A stretch of DNA of 64,000 nt. Origin: Cryptomeria japonica. Taxonomy: Eukaryota > Streptophyta > Pinopsida > Cupressales > Cupressaceae. Positions within the stretch are counted from its first letter, which is position 1. The number at the start of each line of letters is the position of its first letter. The position numbers and the translations under genes are program-made. Below, one piece after another: positions 21,131 through 31,635 of the stretch. The stretch spans positions 828,996,897-829,060,896 of the forward strand of contig NC_081411.1 of assembly GCF_030272615.1 (NCBI RefSeq), given 5' to 3'. The notes below the pieces were generated by a model. The model was not told where the DNA came from and did no database searches. It worked only from the letters and a program-made list of their open reading frames with translations.

Positions 21131-22799
21131 TTGGCATTATTGGCATTAAGTTGTCATTGATGTCAACAAATTTGGCATGGTCACTGGTGAATAAGAAGTG
21201 GTGACTGGTATAGGAGAAGTAAGACATGATGATGTAAATCCATGTATGTGTAAGCCGATAGAAGGTAGGTTACCACTACATAAGAAATGCATCATCTACT
21301 GGTAAAGCAGGCTCACTAGCAAGGAAAGAAAGCAAGCAAAAGAAGAACTCAAGAATGTAAACTGGTATAATCAGAGAAGGTTAATGTTGTCGGTAAATGG
21401 ACTGAGTAGTAGGACCAACATGTTTGATGGAAGGCCAAGCTGATCCACCGACAGAGAAGAGGTTTGTAGGTATGAATGCCTACCGGTAGAGTTAGGTTAT
21501 ACCAATAAGGTGAGTTGAACCAGTAGTCAATCTTGGTCAACAAATAATGTCAAACCAACATGGAAAACCAAGAAGAGGAGGATGTCAATAAAGATGATAG
21601 CTGGAAGTCAGGTGGTGGTCATGCACAGGCCGGTGAAGTGTGCATCGACGTAACAATCGACCTGCAATGAAGAACCCACAAGTCATGGGAGGATGGTAGA
21701 AGATTACGGCTCAAGGAAGACAAGTTGGAAAGCCATTAAACTTATCCTGGAAGAAGATTTGATCTTCATACCCATTTGTTGAAGGAAACAACAGAGCCAT
21801 TAATGGCGTGTGACAGAGAAACATAAAAAAGTATGGTGCAGACCTCCAGATATAGAAAACACAAATTATAATGCAAGGTGTTGGCGGTGCTGATAGATGA
21901 CATGTAAATCATCTCTCTGGAAAAGAAGATCAGATTAAATCCAATACGAATTGTGTTGGTGAAGGCAAAACCTAACACAACACTATTTGAATGTTGTTTT
22001 GACAGGAACCCTAGAAGATAAATATGTGAGCTCAAGACTGAAATGAGGTGATGCTTGATGTGAAGAGTGAGAGAGAAGAGAGATTGAGCAAGGAGAAAGA
22101 TCATCCTCCTTAGAGTTTATTCTAAGAAAGTTGTAGAGTGAGTTAGCAAGTGAACCGGTGAGAGGGTCTAACTGGTAGAGACAGAGTAACTGGTAAACTG
22201 TTGCAGGTCTAACAGTTAAGCTAACCGGTGAGGTGTGATTGATCAAGAAGGCATCCGAGTGTGACATAGTGTGGTGTGAGGCTGAGAGAGAGAAATAAGA
22301 GAGGCTAAGAGTAACCAATGAGTGATCAAAGATAGTAATCTGATAACTAGCAGTGTGAGAACCAGTGAAGAAGAGACGTTTGTTAATCAACAGTAATCTA
22401 TTGATCAGGTGTTGCAGAACTCATTTGCAACCAGGTGCTATGCCGGTATCAAAATTGTATTTCATTATACATCACCGAGTTGGAGCTTGATGTAGGGGTT
22501 GGCGCTCCTTGGGTTGGTGCACTAAATCATTGTAATCCATTGTTTCATTGTGAGGCTGGATTGGAGTAGTAGACTTTAACAACATTTCTCATCGAGGTTT
22601 TTCTCGTATTGAGTTTTCCTTGTAAATTTGGTGTTGTGGGTTGCATTTGTGTGTTTGCCTCTTTTGATATCCATATTTTTCTACCCAGTTTGATTGTTTA
22701 GTGCTTAGGGTGATAACTGATATACCAAGGTTGTTTAAAAAGAAAAGAATTTAGATACCACTGATTCACCCCCCTCTCAATGGTACATTGTATTCAACA
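21129..22799 (+). repeat. COP1 3' LTR
   Basis: TGTTGGCATTATTGG...TATTCAACA, 1671 bp, right after the PPT. Contains TTGTCATTGATGTCAAC near its start (21151), many ACCGGT/ACTGGT/ACCAGT words, and GATTCACCCCCCTCTCA near its end (22763). Clearly related to the COP5 LTR at 61846-63734. Confidence 0.88.
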
Positions 22800-22852
22800 C
22801 TTATTCCCTGATTCACATTTTTGCCACTGTAGGTGGATCCACCTGAAACTTA

Positions 22853-23379
22853 AGGTTGAGTTATTCTTGTCAAAGCAACGTTTTGAGCTATTGCAGCTTG
22901 CGTTGTTATATTGGGCATTGTCTGAGATATAACATTAGTACTTGCTGATGCAACTGTTGACGATGTTGAAGTTATAGTCCCTTGAGTATTTTGAGATACA
23001 CCCTGGGTTGATGTAGCAAGTGTTGCTTCAGTCTGTGTAACATTAGGTACTTGAAGAACATTTTGATTCAATGTAACACCTGGCAGAAATATAGCCTAAA
23101 TATCCACCCCTGGAGGTACTTTGGCCCCATTTTGGACTAATAGTGCGAGATATTTGTCTCTACCATTATTGATGAGAGAATTGAGAATCATAAGCGTTGC
23201 GGGATCTTGTTGGGCTGCTTCCAATTCTTCTTTAATGAGATTATGTTGTATTTCATCAATGGAAGACATCCTGTTTGTGTTTGTTAATAAGGTTGTGGGT
23301 CTCCTAGCCGGTGTCTATTGATTTGTGGATAAGTTCATATTCCATGTTGGGTTAAGCAAAGGGTCATTGTTAGGTTCCA
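22853..23379 (-). pseudogene. GYP4 gag N-terminus
   Basis: ATG at 23379 (MEPNNDPLLNPTWNMNLSTN). A TAG follows at about 23316, then a long frame: SIDEIQHNLIKEELEAAQQD, ILNSLINNGRDKYLALLVQN and GAKVPPGVDI. A second stop at about 23100 precedes a Thr/Ser/Gln-rich stretch to 22853. The NGRDKYLALLVQNGAK part aligns with GYP3 gag near 55300, so this is the same gag family. Cut off by COP1 just beyond. Confidence 0.62.
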
Positions 23380-23569
23380 TCTGATGTTTCACCTTTTGAG
23401 CACATGTTAATGTCATGAATGTTATTCCAACGTGATCTTGACTCTTTAAGGCTCTCTAAAATGCAAATGCAAGACTCAGTTAAATGCATCTAGTTAATGC
23501 TTCTAAGACTTTCTAAAGACTAAAATGCAGATAATGCAATCTATGAGTGAAGACTTGCTATCAAGGATT

Positions 23570-23836
23570 TCAGAATTCAAATGCAAGATCTTCAGTGTAT
23601 TGCCGAAATGCTTCAAGTTCTGCCTCTTCTTTGATTTGATTTTCGAGGTCTATGTCAATTTGTATTGACTTCCGAACTTCATCATCTATGATAGCTTGGA
23701 CTATGTCGAATTGGTCTTGATCAACTATCAATTCCATATCAAGTATGTTTAACCCAAAAATTATTTCTAATTTAATGTTGTTTGACCCAAGATTGGGTTG
23801 CTCAAATGGGAATTTGTCTTTTCCTTTCAGACCCAT
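23570..23836 (-). pseudogene. Small ORF upstream of GYP4 gag, copy 2
   Basis: 88 codons from an ATG, acidic: MGLKGKDKFPFEQPNLGSNN, then DQFDIVQAIIDDEVRKSIQI and a Glu-rich end. Closely parallels 23901-24212 with a constant offset of 343 bp, so the two arose by tandem duplication. No recognised domain. Lies between the LTR-like block and gag, on the same strand, where Ogre elements carry an additional ORF. Whether this is that ORF is inference. Confidence 0.5.
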
Positions 23837-23900
23837 ATGCTAAGGATTATAATGCAGACTATATGGAACCTAGGAATGATTGATACTTTTCTTAAGGACC

Positions 23901-24212
23901 CTAACGAGGATTTAAAAACTCTTCTATGGTCTTTTCAACCAATTGTCTAATGGCTTCTTTTTGAGCTGCGCTTTTGATATTTTTCCTCAATTTTTCATCA
24001 AGACAGACAGATTTCCGGATCTCATTATCTATGATGGTTTCAACTATATCATACTGAGCACGATCAACTTTTAGATTCCAAGCAAGGTTGTCCAAACTAT
24101 CAATTATTGCTAATTGGTCATTGTTTGGCCCAAGATTGGGTTGCTCAAACGAAAATTCACCATCTCTTTTCAGACCCATGTATTGAGGTATGTTTCTTAG
24201 ACTCCAATGCAA
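23901..24212 (-). pseudogene. Small ORF upstream of GYP4 gag, copy 1
   Basis: 103 codons: MHWSLRNIPQYMGLKRDGEF, FEQPNLGPNNDQLAI, AQYDIVETIIDNEIRKSVCL, then a Lys/Glu-rich helix-like end. The shared core with copy 2 is MGLK...FEQPNLG.NN and D.VD..Q.DIV..IID.E.RKS. Copy 2 has a stop where this copy reads NIPQYM, so this is the better-kept copy. Function unknown. Confidence 0.5.
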
Positions 24213-25800
24213 TACTGAATTCTATATGAGTGGATGCAACTTGGTTGAAGATTACTATTTTTGTGATGTGAGGACTTGTGCAAAAAATTTGTGTAGTATG
24301 ATGACACTAAAGGACTTATGCATGAAGTAGATGTCTAGGACTTAAGATCACTTGAGAATGTTATGTTTTTCATCTTTGAATTTTGCAAAAGTTTTGGTTT
24401 GATGTTGACGTTTAACTTTGAGGGATTTGATCTTGTTATGTTCTTTGACAAAACGTTGGTTGAGGTTCCACCTTGTTTTTGGTGTTTTCTAAAATGTTTG
24501 AATTTGGTGAAATGTAGAAATGGACACAACCGACACATAAAAAATAATAATACCATGAAAAGAATACTCATTTAAGGAACTTTTTCAAATTCCCATGAAT
24601 GTTGGAGTCTTTTTCAAGACCCCATTTTGTTTTCGTTGTAATTGGTCAATCGATAGCACATCAAGAAGACTCTCCTAATGGTCAAAAGGTCACAAGTATT
24701 ACCACAACCCACATCTTGAAGTTCCCTCAGCTCAAACAACATTGTCACACCCTAGGGTGTGCCCATTTTTTTGCCTTTTTCCAGAAATTAGAAAAAAAAA
24801 GATCGCTCCTCAATTGACCCGTTATCTTGGGAGATATATGGTGAGTGTCTTGGGGGAAAATTCTTCCCCAGCCTTGCACTATGATAATTCAAGTGTTTGG
24901 TTACTAACTCAGCTTGGCTTCTAATTTCTAAGGTGTTTAGAAAGGGTTCCGTTTGAGTGGTCACAATCAACAATGTTTTACACTCCATTGAGAGAGGTCT
25001 CTCAGTCTGTAGAGGTTATGCTCTACAGATTTTAACGTACTGTATAGGCACCGAGGGAGGCATAACACCGTTGTGACAACATGTAACTCTCGTTGCATAT
25101 GAATTTCATCACATACACATTTATTTATAGTGGCTTGGATTACTTGACTTTAGTCGTTGCTACTTAGGTCGTTCCCCTCTCACCGGCCTTAATGGTGTCC
25201 TAAGGGCAACTCGAGAGGGCAGACCTTCTAAAGGATGTAAGTACAAAAAATTACTAAAAGCATAAAAGAAGAGAGTCTAGTTTTTTGATCACTCATTGAA
25301 GGGGAGATCATAACGCTTATCCCTTCAAAGACACGAAAAATAAAGTTCTTTTTATCCTTTCATTGCAATGATTTTTTATTCTAAGTGGAGATGTTGGTCC
25401 ACACAGGAACGATGTTCATTATTTAACCTTCATAGCAATTTGTGAAAGAAAAAAAAAGAATTTGATTTTGTTCTTTTTAAAAGCACCAAAAGAAGTTCTC
25501 TACTCTGACCCTGCAGAGAAATTAAGCGTAAATAACATAATTAGATTATCATAGCGAATCACCAACTCTAATCTAATCAAATTACTCCTAAATTACAATT
25601 AAATAACATTGAATCAACCGCATAATGAAATTAAATTAAATTTAAACTCTCTCAATTGATGTGATTAAATTTTCCATTTCTCTTCTTTATTGTTGGTGTA
25701 TGTGGCTCTCAAGTATTGCACTTGATTTCCTGCATAAGATGGACAATAATTTTGAAGACTATGATTCTAGATTGAATTGATAAAATGTTGTTTATATAAA
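24213..25800 (-). other. GYP4 leader, non-coding
   Basis: No supported gene. Holds pyrimidine/purine-rich runs and, near 25125-25180, a stretch (TTTATTTATAGTGG ... GGTCGTTC) that also occurs in the GYP3 leader near 56700-56765. This strengthens the GYP3-GYP4 relationship. Confidence 0.45.
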
Positions 25801-25839
25801 TTTTCAACACAGAAGGGGGGAGGATTTGAACTCAATTTT

Positions 25840-26135
25840 TGATTGATAGACAACTAAAATTGATTGATCTGTTAACTCATTTTGATTGATCAGTTAACAT
25901 GGTTGGTTGAGGAGTCAACTAGATAGATTGGCTAGTGAACTGAACAGACTAGTCAGTTGACTGAGTTGATGAATCAAATGACTAAATTGATTGGAGAGAT
26001 AAGTGGATTTATTGATCAGTAGACTGAATAGATGGATTAAAAGACTGAAATGATTGATTAGTCATAAAAAACTGATTTTGAGTGAAAATGGGAGATTGAT
26101 GAGTTAACTAATTAGATAACTGATTTGATCAATCA
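25840..26135. repeat. Degenerate GATTGATCAGTTAAC repeats
   Basis: Variants of TTGATTGATCAGTTAACT recur about every 20-40 bp, mixed with GAGTTGATGAATCAA-like words. This is a decayed short-period repeat in the LTR-like block of GYP4. Confidence 0.5.
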
Positions 26136-26139
26136 ATTC

Positions 26140-26668
26140 TAATTTTAGCATGTGTTGTAGAATTTTGAAATTGAATTTGATTTTCATTTTCAATTTGGAT
26201 ATGAATTTAGTCTTTCGAATGCTGAAATGCACATGAAATTAACTAGAATTCAAATTTGATGAAATATGAATTTGGATGAAATGAAATTAATTGAAATGAA
26301 GTGAAATTCGAATTTGGGGAAAAATAAAATGAAATTAGATGGAATTATAATTTGGGGATTTGAAATAATTCAATTAATTAATTAAATAATTTAAATAAAA
26401 TTATTTAATCATAGGAAATTGAATTAATTAAATAATAAAGATTATTTAACTAAGGAAAATGTCGCAATTAACTAAATAATTGATATTTAATTAATAATTG
26501 AGATAGGGTTAATTGATTAAATGATGAAATAATAGGAATTTGATAATTAGAAATGTTAAATGTGATGATTAGAAGAAATATTTAATTTAATCAAATAATT
26601 AAATAATTACTTAATTAAATAGACGAATAATTAGTGTAGAATTAATGAGATATTTTTAGGTATCTACA
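26140..26668 (-). repeat. AT-rich LTR-like terminal block of GYP4
   Basis: Runs of ATTAATTAAATAATT and a terminal TTTTTAGGTATCTACA resemble the GYP3 LTR, which has AATTAATTAAATAAATATTT and ends TTTTTAGGGTATTACA. Probably the 5' LTR end region. The other end was not located. Confidence 0.45.
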
Positions 26669-26880
26669 GTCTTCTCTGGAACATTCGACCAATAGATGAT
26701 AGGGGTAGGTGTCTCAAAGTTTACACCATCACGGGTGAGTCAGGTACATTGAATCTTGACATTCTGAGGTGGAATTCCTTTGATTGGTGGGATGATGTCT
26801 GGGATGACGACTAGATTCCACCTTTAACTTGCACTTTGTAGGTTTGATAGATCATCATGAAGGAATATTGGACTAAAAAA
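26669..26880 (-). pseudogene. Unrecognised decayed reading frame
   Basis: On the minus strand one frame reads PIFLHDDLSNLQSA, a stop, RWNLVVIPDIIPPIKGIPPQ, NVKIQC, a stop, then LTRDGVNFETPTPIIYWSNV. Codon pattern and composition look protein-like, in contrast to the AT-rich block beside it. It is not assignable to a family from sequence alone. It may be the target into which GYP4 inserted, or another gag-pol fragment. Confidence 0.35.
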
Positions 26881-27289
26881 TGTCTAGCTTCCATGATGAT
26901 GATGATCTTCTAACTTTAATTAACTCTTCTGAAACTATACTTGTGAGGTTTTCAATAATGAAGGTGCAAGGTATACATCTTAGTTTTGAAGTATTGAAGT
27001 TTCCTTAGAACGAACTTTTAATGTCACCATTGTTTCTCTCGTTTAGAATTCCTTCTCTTGTGACTCCCTTCATGTCGTTGATGCTGTGAATCATGCCTTT
27101 GTGTAATCACCTTCTTGTATTTGTTCTTCAAAGTTCCCTTCAGGATATCTTCCTTGCATCTTAATCTTGATGTTGAAATTTGATCTTCAAGCGACTTGTT
27201 TCATTCCTTATCCAATGCGATCTCCTTGATTTCTTTCTTCATCTCTTACATAAAAAACAAGCAAGCATCAAACACATATGATATTCTTC
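26881..27289. other. Unassigned spacer between GYP4 flank and COP2
   Basis: No supported gene. A short minus-strand stretch near 27060-27165 reads MQGRYPEGNFEEQIQEGDYT before stops, so decayed coding sequence is possible. Confidence 0.35.
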
Positions 27290-28781
27290 TATTGGCATGT
27301 TGGCATAACTGATGGAGATAATGGTGTACCGATAAAGGACGGTTGGTGATGATATATTGATGGACTGTTGGTGTTGATATAATTATGATATGATGCTTGA
27401 TGATCAGTTATTTGTGTTGTCTTTGATAAAAATCATATTTGTTCATGTGTGTTTATGTTTTTAAGTCTATCAGTTAAGTCTAATTGGTAATGGATTGAGT
27501 TGGAAAGCAAAACTGCTAAGTGACAGTGAACGGGTAAGTAGGAACAGAGAAGGAGATGGTTGCGGTAGTGATCCATGTTGATTTAGGTGTTGCGGTTTGG
27601 AATGTGTTCGTATGACATCATAATGAGTCTATGACATGAAACACATCATGTTTGGAGAAGCAAAAGTCATGTTTTTAATTGGCTATTGTTTATTCAGCTA
27701 GGGTTTGAGAATCAGTATCAAGATCTTTGACCGGTGATGATTTATGGTTTGACTGTGATTATTTTCATGTTCATAAGTTGATGATGATATGTTAGAATTC
27801 GTGTGAAGAGATAAGATTCTATTTTGGTGCGTACAAGGATCAAATTTGTTGAGAAGAAGTGAAGTGCTTAACAAAATGTGTTAAGGGTTTGACAACTTAT
27901 CAGATTGATGTGCAGTGATGAGTTATGATCATTCAATGACTGTAATTATCTTGTAATTTGTTATAATGATCTATAATGATTTTTCATGATTTGATATGAT
28001 CTATAATGTAGATTCATTGTAGGTTAGGGTTTTGTAATTGACCTAATTGTAAAATATATTTAGGTCAAGTTTGAGAAGGTTGAGTGTCTCAGTGATCAGA
28101 GAAGTGTGTGTGTGTCGAATTGGATTGAGATGTCTACATGAGAGAAGTAGATTGGAGCTGACAAGGATATGTAATAGAAAGCCATGAAGTGTTAAGTCTA
28201 GATCATTTATCTGTTGTTTCCTAAGAGTTGCAACAACGTTAAAATCCCTTAATCGGGTAGGTCCTGACAGGCCCGATCTTGTAAATCCCTTCACTAGGTG
28301 GCTCATTAATTTGGGTTTAAATCCTCCAGCGAGGTTACTCCTAACATGTTAAAGCTTCTAATAAAGCTAAGTTGTAAAATTCCTTGACCGGGTTACTCCT
28401 AATAGGGTCTTCTTTTAACTGGGTATTGTTGTAAAGCTCCTAATCGGGCTAGGCTCCTAACATGGCACATTCTGAAAGAGTGCATATGCTGTGGGTACCA
28501 ATTCCTACCATGTTTTTTCCCATTTGGGTTTCCACGTAAAAAATACTTGTGTTCATGTTGTGGATATATTGTTCATTTGATGTCTTTACTATATTTGCTT
28601 AATGATGAACACTTAAGTTGCTACCGGTAATGTTTTGTTGAATCTGCATTAAGTGACTGTTTGATAAGTACCAGTACTGGTTATGAATTGTTTTGGTGAA
28701 GTGTTTTCAGATTGGTGAAAGATTGTAGTTTATTGTTATCACTGATTCAACCCCCCTTTCAGTGTTAACCAGATCCTTACA
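27290..28781 (+). repeat. COP2 5' LTR
   Basis: Begins TATTGGCATGTTGGCAT (first dinucleotide TA, a decayed TG; the 3' LTR copy has TGTTGACATG at 61429). Ends ...GATCCTTACA before the PBS. The U5 has GATTCAACCCCCCTTTCAG. The section to 27705 matches 61429-61845. Confidence 0.8.
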
Positions 28782-28789
28782 TTAATAAT

Positions 28790-28801
28790 TGGTATCAGAA
28801 C
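28790..28801 (+). other. COP2 primer-binding site
   Basis: TGGTATCAGAAC, tRNA-Met type, 8 nt after the LTR end. COP3 inserted 8 nt further on. Confidence 0.8.
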
Positions 28802-28804
28802 CTT

Positions 28805-28809
28805 AGGTT
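28805..28809. repeat. COP3 target-site duplication, left copy (aggtt)
   Basis: Identical to 35486-35490; directly before the TGTTAGG LTR end. Confidence 0.9.
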
Positions 28810-29851
28810 TGTTAGGTCCCAGAGACAACTGAGAGGCGGGGGGGGGTGAATAAGTTGTTAAGTAAATTCAAACCAAAAACAATTTAACCAACCTTAATGC
28901 TTAATACTGGTAAACCAAACTTTTATGCCGGTAGATAGTTTTATCAGTTAATTGCAGTACTGGTAAAGATTAATGCATGAGACAAAAAGACAATAACATC
29001 CACAACACATAACACCAATATTTGTACGTGGAAACCTTATAAGGGGAAAAACCATGGTGGGAAACCTTACCCACAATCAGATGATATTACTGCAGATAGT
29101 ATGTGTATACAAATTGGGTCTGCACATGCAGAAAGGCCAAGCGCTTAGAGCTCACTGCTCAAACACAAATAGGAGTCATATTGACTACAATTGGATGGTT
29201 AAATCCATTAAGGATGTACTGCTCAAAATAGCATCTTACTATGCTGAATTTAGTACCGTTGTAGTTCTGATTGTTTTCACAAAAACCTTGCTTCACCTTC
29301 AAATGATGTTTGCGTGTAAAGCTTTGCTTATTCTAGCATATACTGAATTATTTCTTCCTTCGCATTCCACACTTGATCTTACAAATAAGATCTTACATTT
29401 ATATCATAAACTAAGACCAATTTTAGTAGGTCGGCTCTAAAGGATATTACAATAAAATCAATTTACAAATAAAACAATATCCGATGCCATAACTGATTCA
29501 ACATGTCAGCTTGATGCATTTACAACAATAATAAAACATCTCTATAGCGTGCCGTGCTGATTTGGAAAAGATAAACCTGTTGGTGTATAACCTGGACCTG
29601 TTTGCCGGTAACAACAAATATGCAAACACGAATATGCCAATGAACAAATCTCTAAGACAAAGTGTCCAAATGATGTCTTCGACATAACCAGGTGTTTTCC
29701 ATATCATTCCAAGTGCCGGTGTACCAGATACCAGTGACTGTGCATAAGTCACTTGCTTGCCGGTGAACATTTCTGATTCTTCAAAGTGCCAGAGTTGATA
29801 AGTGTTGATAGGTTTTGACATCAATGACAAAACCATACCAAAATACCAACA
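28810..29851 (-). repeat. COP3 3' LTR
   Basis: TGTTAGGTCCCAG...ATACCAACA, 1042 bp. Carries a run of nine G near its plus-strand start (28842). An open frame on the opposite strand (29054-29440) recurs in the other LTRs of the family, but is just shared LTR sequence. Confidence 0.93.
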
Positions 29852-30222
29852 ATCTCCCCTTTTGACATTGATGGAAACACAAGATGGAAAAACCATCAAA
29901 GTGCCAAACAGAAATGCCAAATACCAAAAACCAACAATCTAAAAAAGAGATCATAACTAGAAATCAAAATACAGATATAGAGAGTAAGCAGTCTTTCAAA
30001 ATAACAATCTCTCCCTAAATTAATAATCTCTCCCCAAGAGAATGTGTTTTTCCATAGATATCTCTCCCCCTTTGACATCTAATGTCAAAGTGAATACAAA
30101 AACCATAAAATACCAACCTTTTCAGTATACCAACTACTCCCCCTGAGAAGTAGCTTTCTCATCAAAGCCATAGTGAAAGATTTCTCTGTTGATTTTGTCG
30201 ATTGATGACAAACATCAACTGT
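29852..30222 (-). other. COP3 3' untranslated segment with repeated polypurine tracts
   Basis: On the minus strand, GGGGAGAT or GGGGGAGA runs occur at about 29852 (next to the LTR), 30033, 30062 and 30141, several joined to TGTCAAA. The arrangement matches COP1 and COP4. No gene. Confidence 0.78.
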
Positions 30223-31635
30223 CTATGTCTCTACCAGTGGAGGTATGACCCCAAGCTGATCTCTAATATATTCAAAGGTCTCTTTAAGTAGAGGTTTAGT
30301 GAAAATATCTACAATCTTCTCTTTAGTATTCACATAAATCAGTTTTACTTCTTTTGCTTCAACATTCCCTTTCAGAAAATTCAGTTTGATAGAAACATGT
30401 TTAGTATTAGAATGTAATACTAGATTCTTAGATATATCAATTGTTGCAGTGTTATCACAATAGATAGTTATAGGTTCCTTACATTTTCCCTTTATGTCCT
30501 TCAACATTTTCTTAAGCCATAATACCTGTGTACAGTTAGTTGTTGCTACAACATATTCTGATTCTGCTATTGATAAAGATGTACAACTTTGTTTCTTACT
30601 CAACCAAGAAATTAATCTGCTTCCAAGAAAAAATGCTCCACCGGTGGTGCTTTTTCTGTCATCCACATCTCCTACCCAATTTGCATTTGTGTATGCACAT
30701 AATTCAAAGTTTTCATCTCTAGGATACCATAAGCCATGATTTGTAGTACCTTGTAAGTACTGGAAAATCCTTTTTACTATTGATTCATGATTTTCTCTAG
30801 GATTACTTTGAAATCTTGAAACAATACATATTGCATTCATAATATTAGGTCTAGTTTGTGTTAAATACAGTAAACCTCCTATCATAGATTTGTACCTAGT
30901 CAAATTAACAGGTTTAGATTCATCCCTTAGTGATAATTTGTCATTTGTAGTCATAGGTGTGCTTACTGGTTTAGAGTTTTCCATCCCAAATTTCTTTAGT
31001 AACTCCTTCAAGTTTTTGGATTGACTCAAGAATATGCTTTTATCAGTCTATGAAATTTGCAATCCTAAAAAGAATTTTATCTCTCTAATCATAGACATTT
31101 CAAATTCTTGTTGCATTTCAATAGAAAAGTCTTTACATAATCCATCTTCTCCTCCAAATATTATATCATCAACAAAAACTTCTATAACCAAGATGTCATC
31201 ATTAGTCACTTTATAGCATAAGTTGCTGTCAGCATTACCTTTAGAAAATCCGATCTTCAAAAGATACTTATCCAATCTAGCACACCAAGCTCTTGGAGCT
31301 TGCTTCAACCCATACAAAGCTTTCCTTAACCTGCAAACCATATCTTTGTTATCTGTCAAAGAAAATCCATCAAGTTGCTCAATGTAAACTTCTTCTTCAA
31401 GATCTCCATTCAAAAATGCACATTTAATATCCATTTGATATACTTTGTAGTTCTTGTGTGCTACAAAAGCCAAGAATAATCTGACTGCCTCAATTCTAGC
31501 TACCGGTGCAAAGGTTTCATTATAATCAATTCCTTCTTTCTGAGAATATCCCTTACACACTAGTCTTGCTTTATTTCTGATTACCTTACCATCTTCATAG
31601 AGTTTGTTTCTGAATACCCATTTTGTTCCAATCAC
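30223..31635 (-). pseudogene. COP3 reverse transcriptase and RNase H (one stop)
   Basis: RT 31635-31048: [60 protein letters not shown] and catalytic [11 protein letters not shown] single stop at 31046-31048 (QIS*TDK) interrupts it, and the same frame continues at 31029-30223: [35 protein letters not shown]. RNase H has YTNANWVGDVDDRKST (first D replaced by N), SIAESEYVVATT (E) and IYCDNTATIDISKN (D), ending IFTKPLLKETFEYIRDQLG. The D-to-N change in the RNase H site may impair activity. Confidence 0.93.

Larger units (their letters stand above)
20260..22799 (+). mobile_element. COP1: Ty1/copia element, 3' part (target of GYP1)
   Basis: Plus-strand remnant holding the end of pol (RNase H), a 3' untranslated segment with several polypurine tracts, and a 3' LTR (21129-22799). 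Everything 5' of the RT end lies on the other side of GYP1, outside the window. Its right LTR end abuts minus-strand gypsy gag sequence (GYP4), so it probably inserted there. Confidence 0.85.
22800..26668 (-). mobile_element. GYP4: 5' part of a gypsy element related to GYP3
   Basis: Minus-strand remnant. From the right: an AT-rich, LTR-like block ending TAGGTATCTACA at 26668 (compare TAGGGTATTACA in GYP3), a long leader, two copies of a small ORF, and a gag N-terminus cut off at 22800 by COP1. The gag similarity to GYP3 (NGRDKYLALLVQNGAKVPPG against EKEDYFLELAKQGAKLPTG) supports the assignment. LTR limits and PBS could not be fixed. Confidence 0.55.

Noticed and set aside
21983-22390. Minus-strand 135-codon Ser/His-rich frame in the COP1 LTR
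   Set aside because: Lies wholly inside an LTR, opposite to element sense, low-complexity, no domain.
25000-25100. Possible host promoter or gene start near a TATA-like stretch (TTTATTTATAGTGG at about 25124)
   Set aside because: The same stretch is in the GYP3 leader, so it belongs to the element family; no reading frame follows it.
29054-29440. Plus-strand frame in the COP3 LTR that recurs at 34695, 48185 and 53685
   Set aside because: It is antisense LTR sequence shared by four LTRs of one family; lengths vary (86-128 codons) with frame breaks. No support as a gene.
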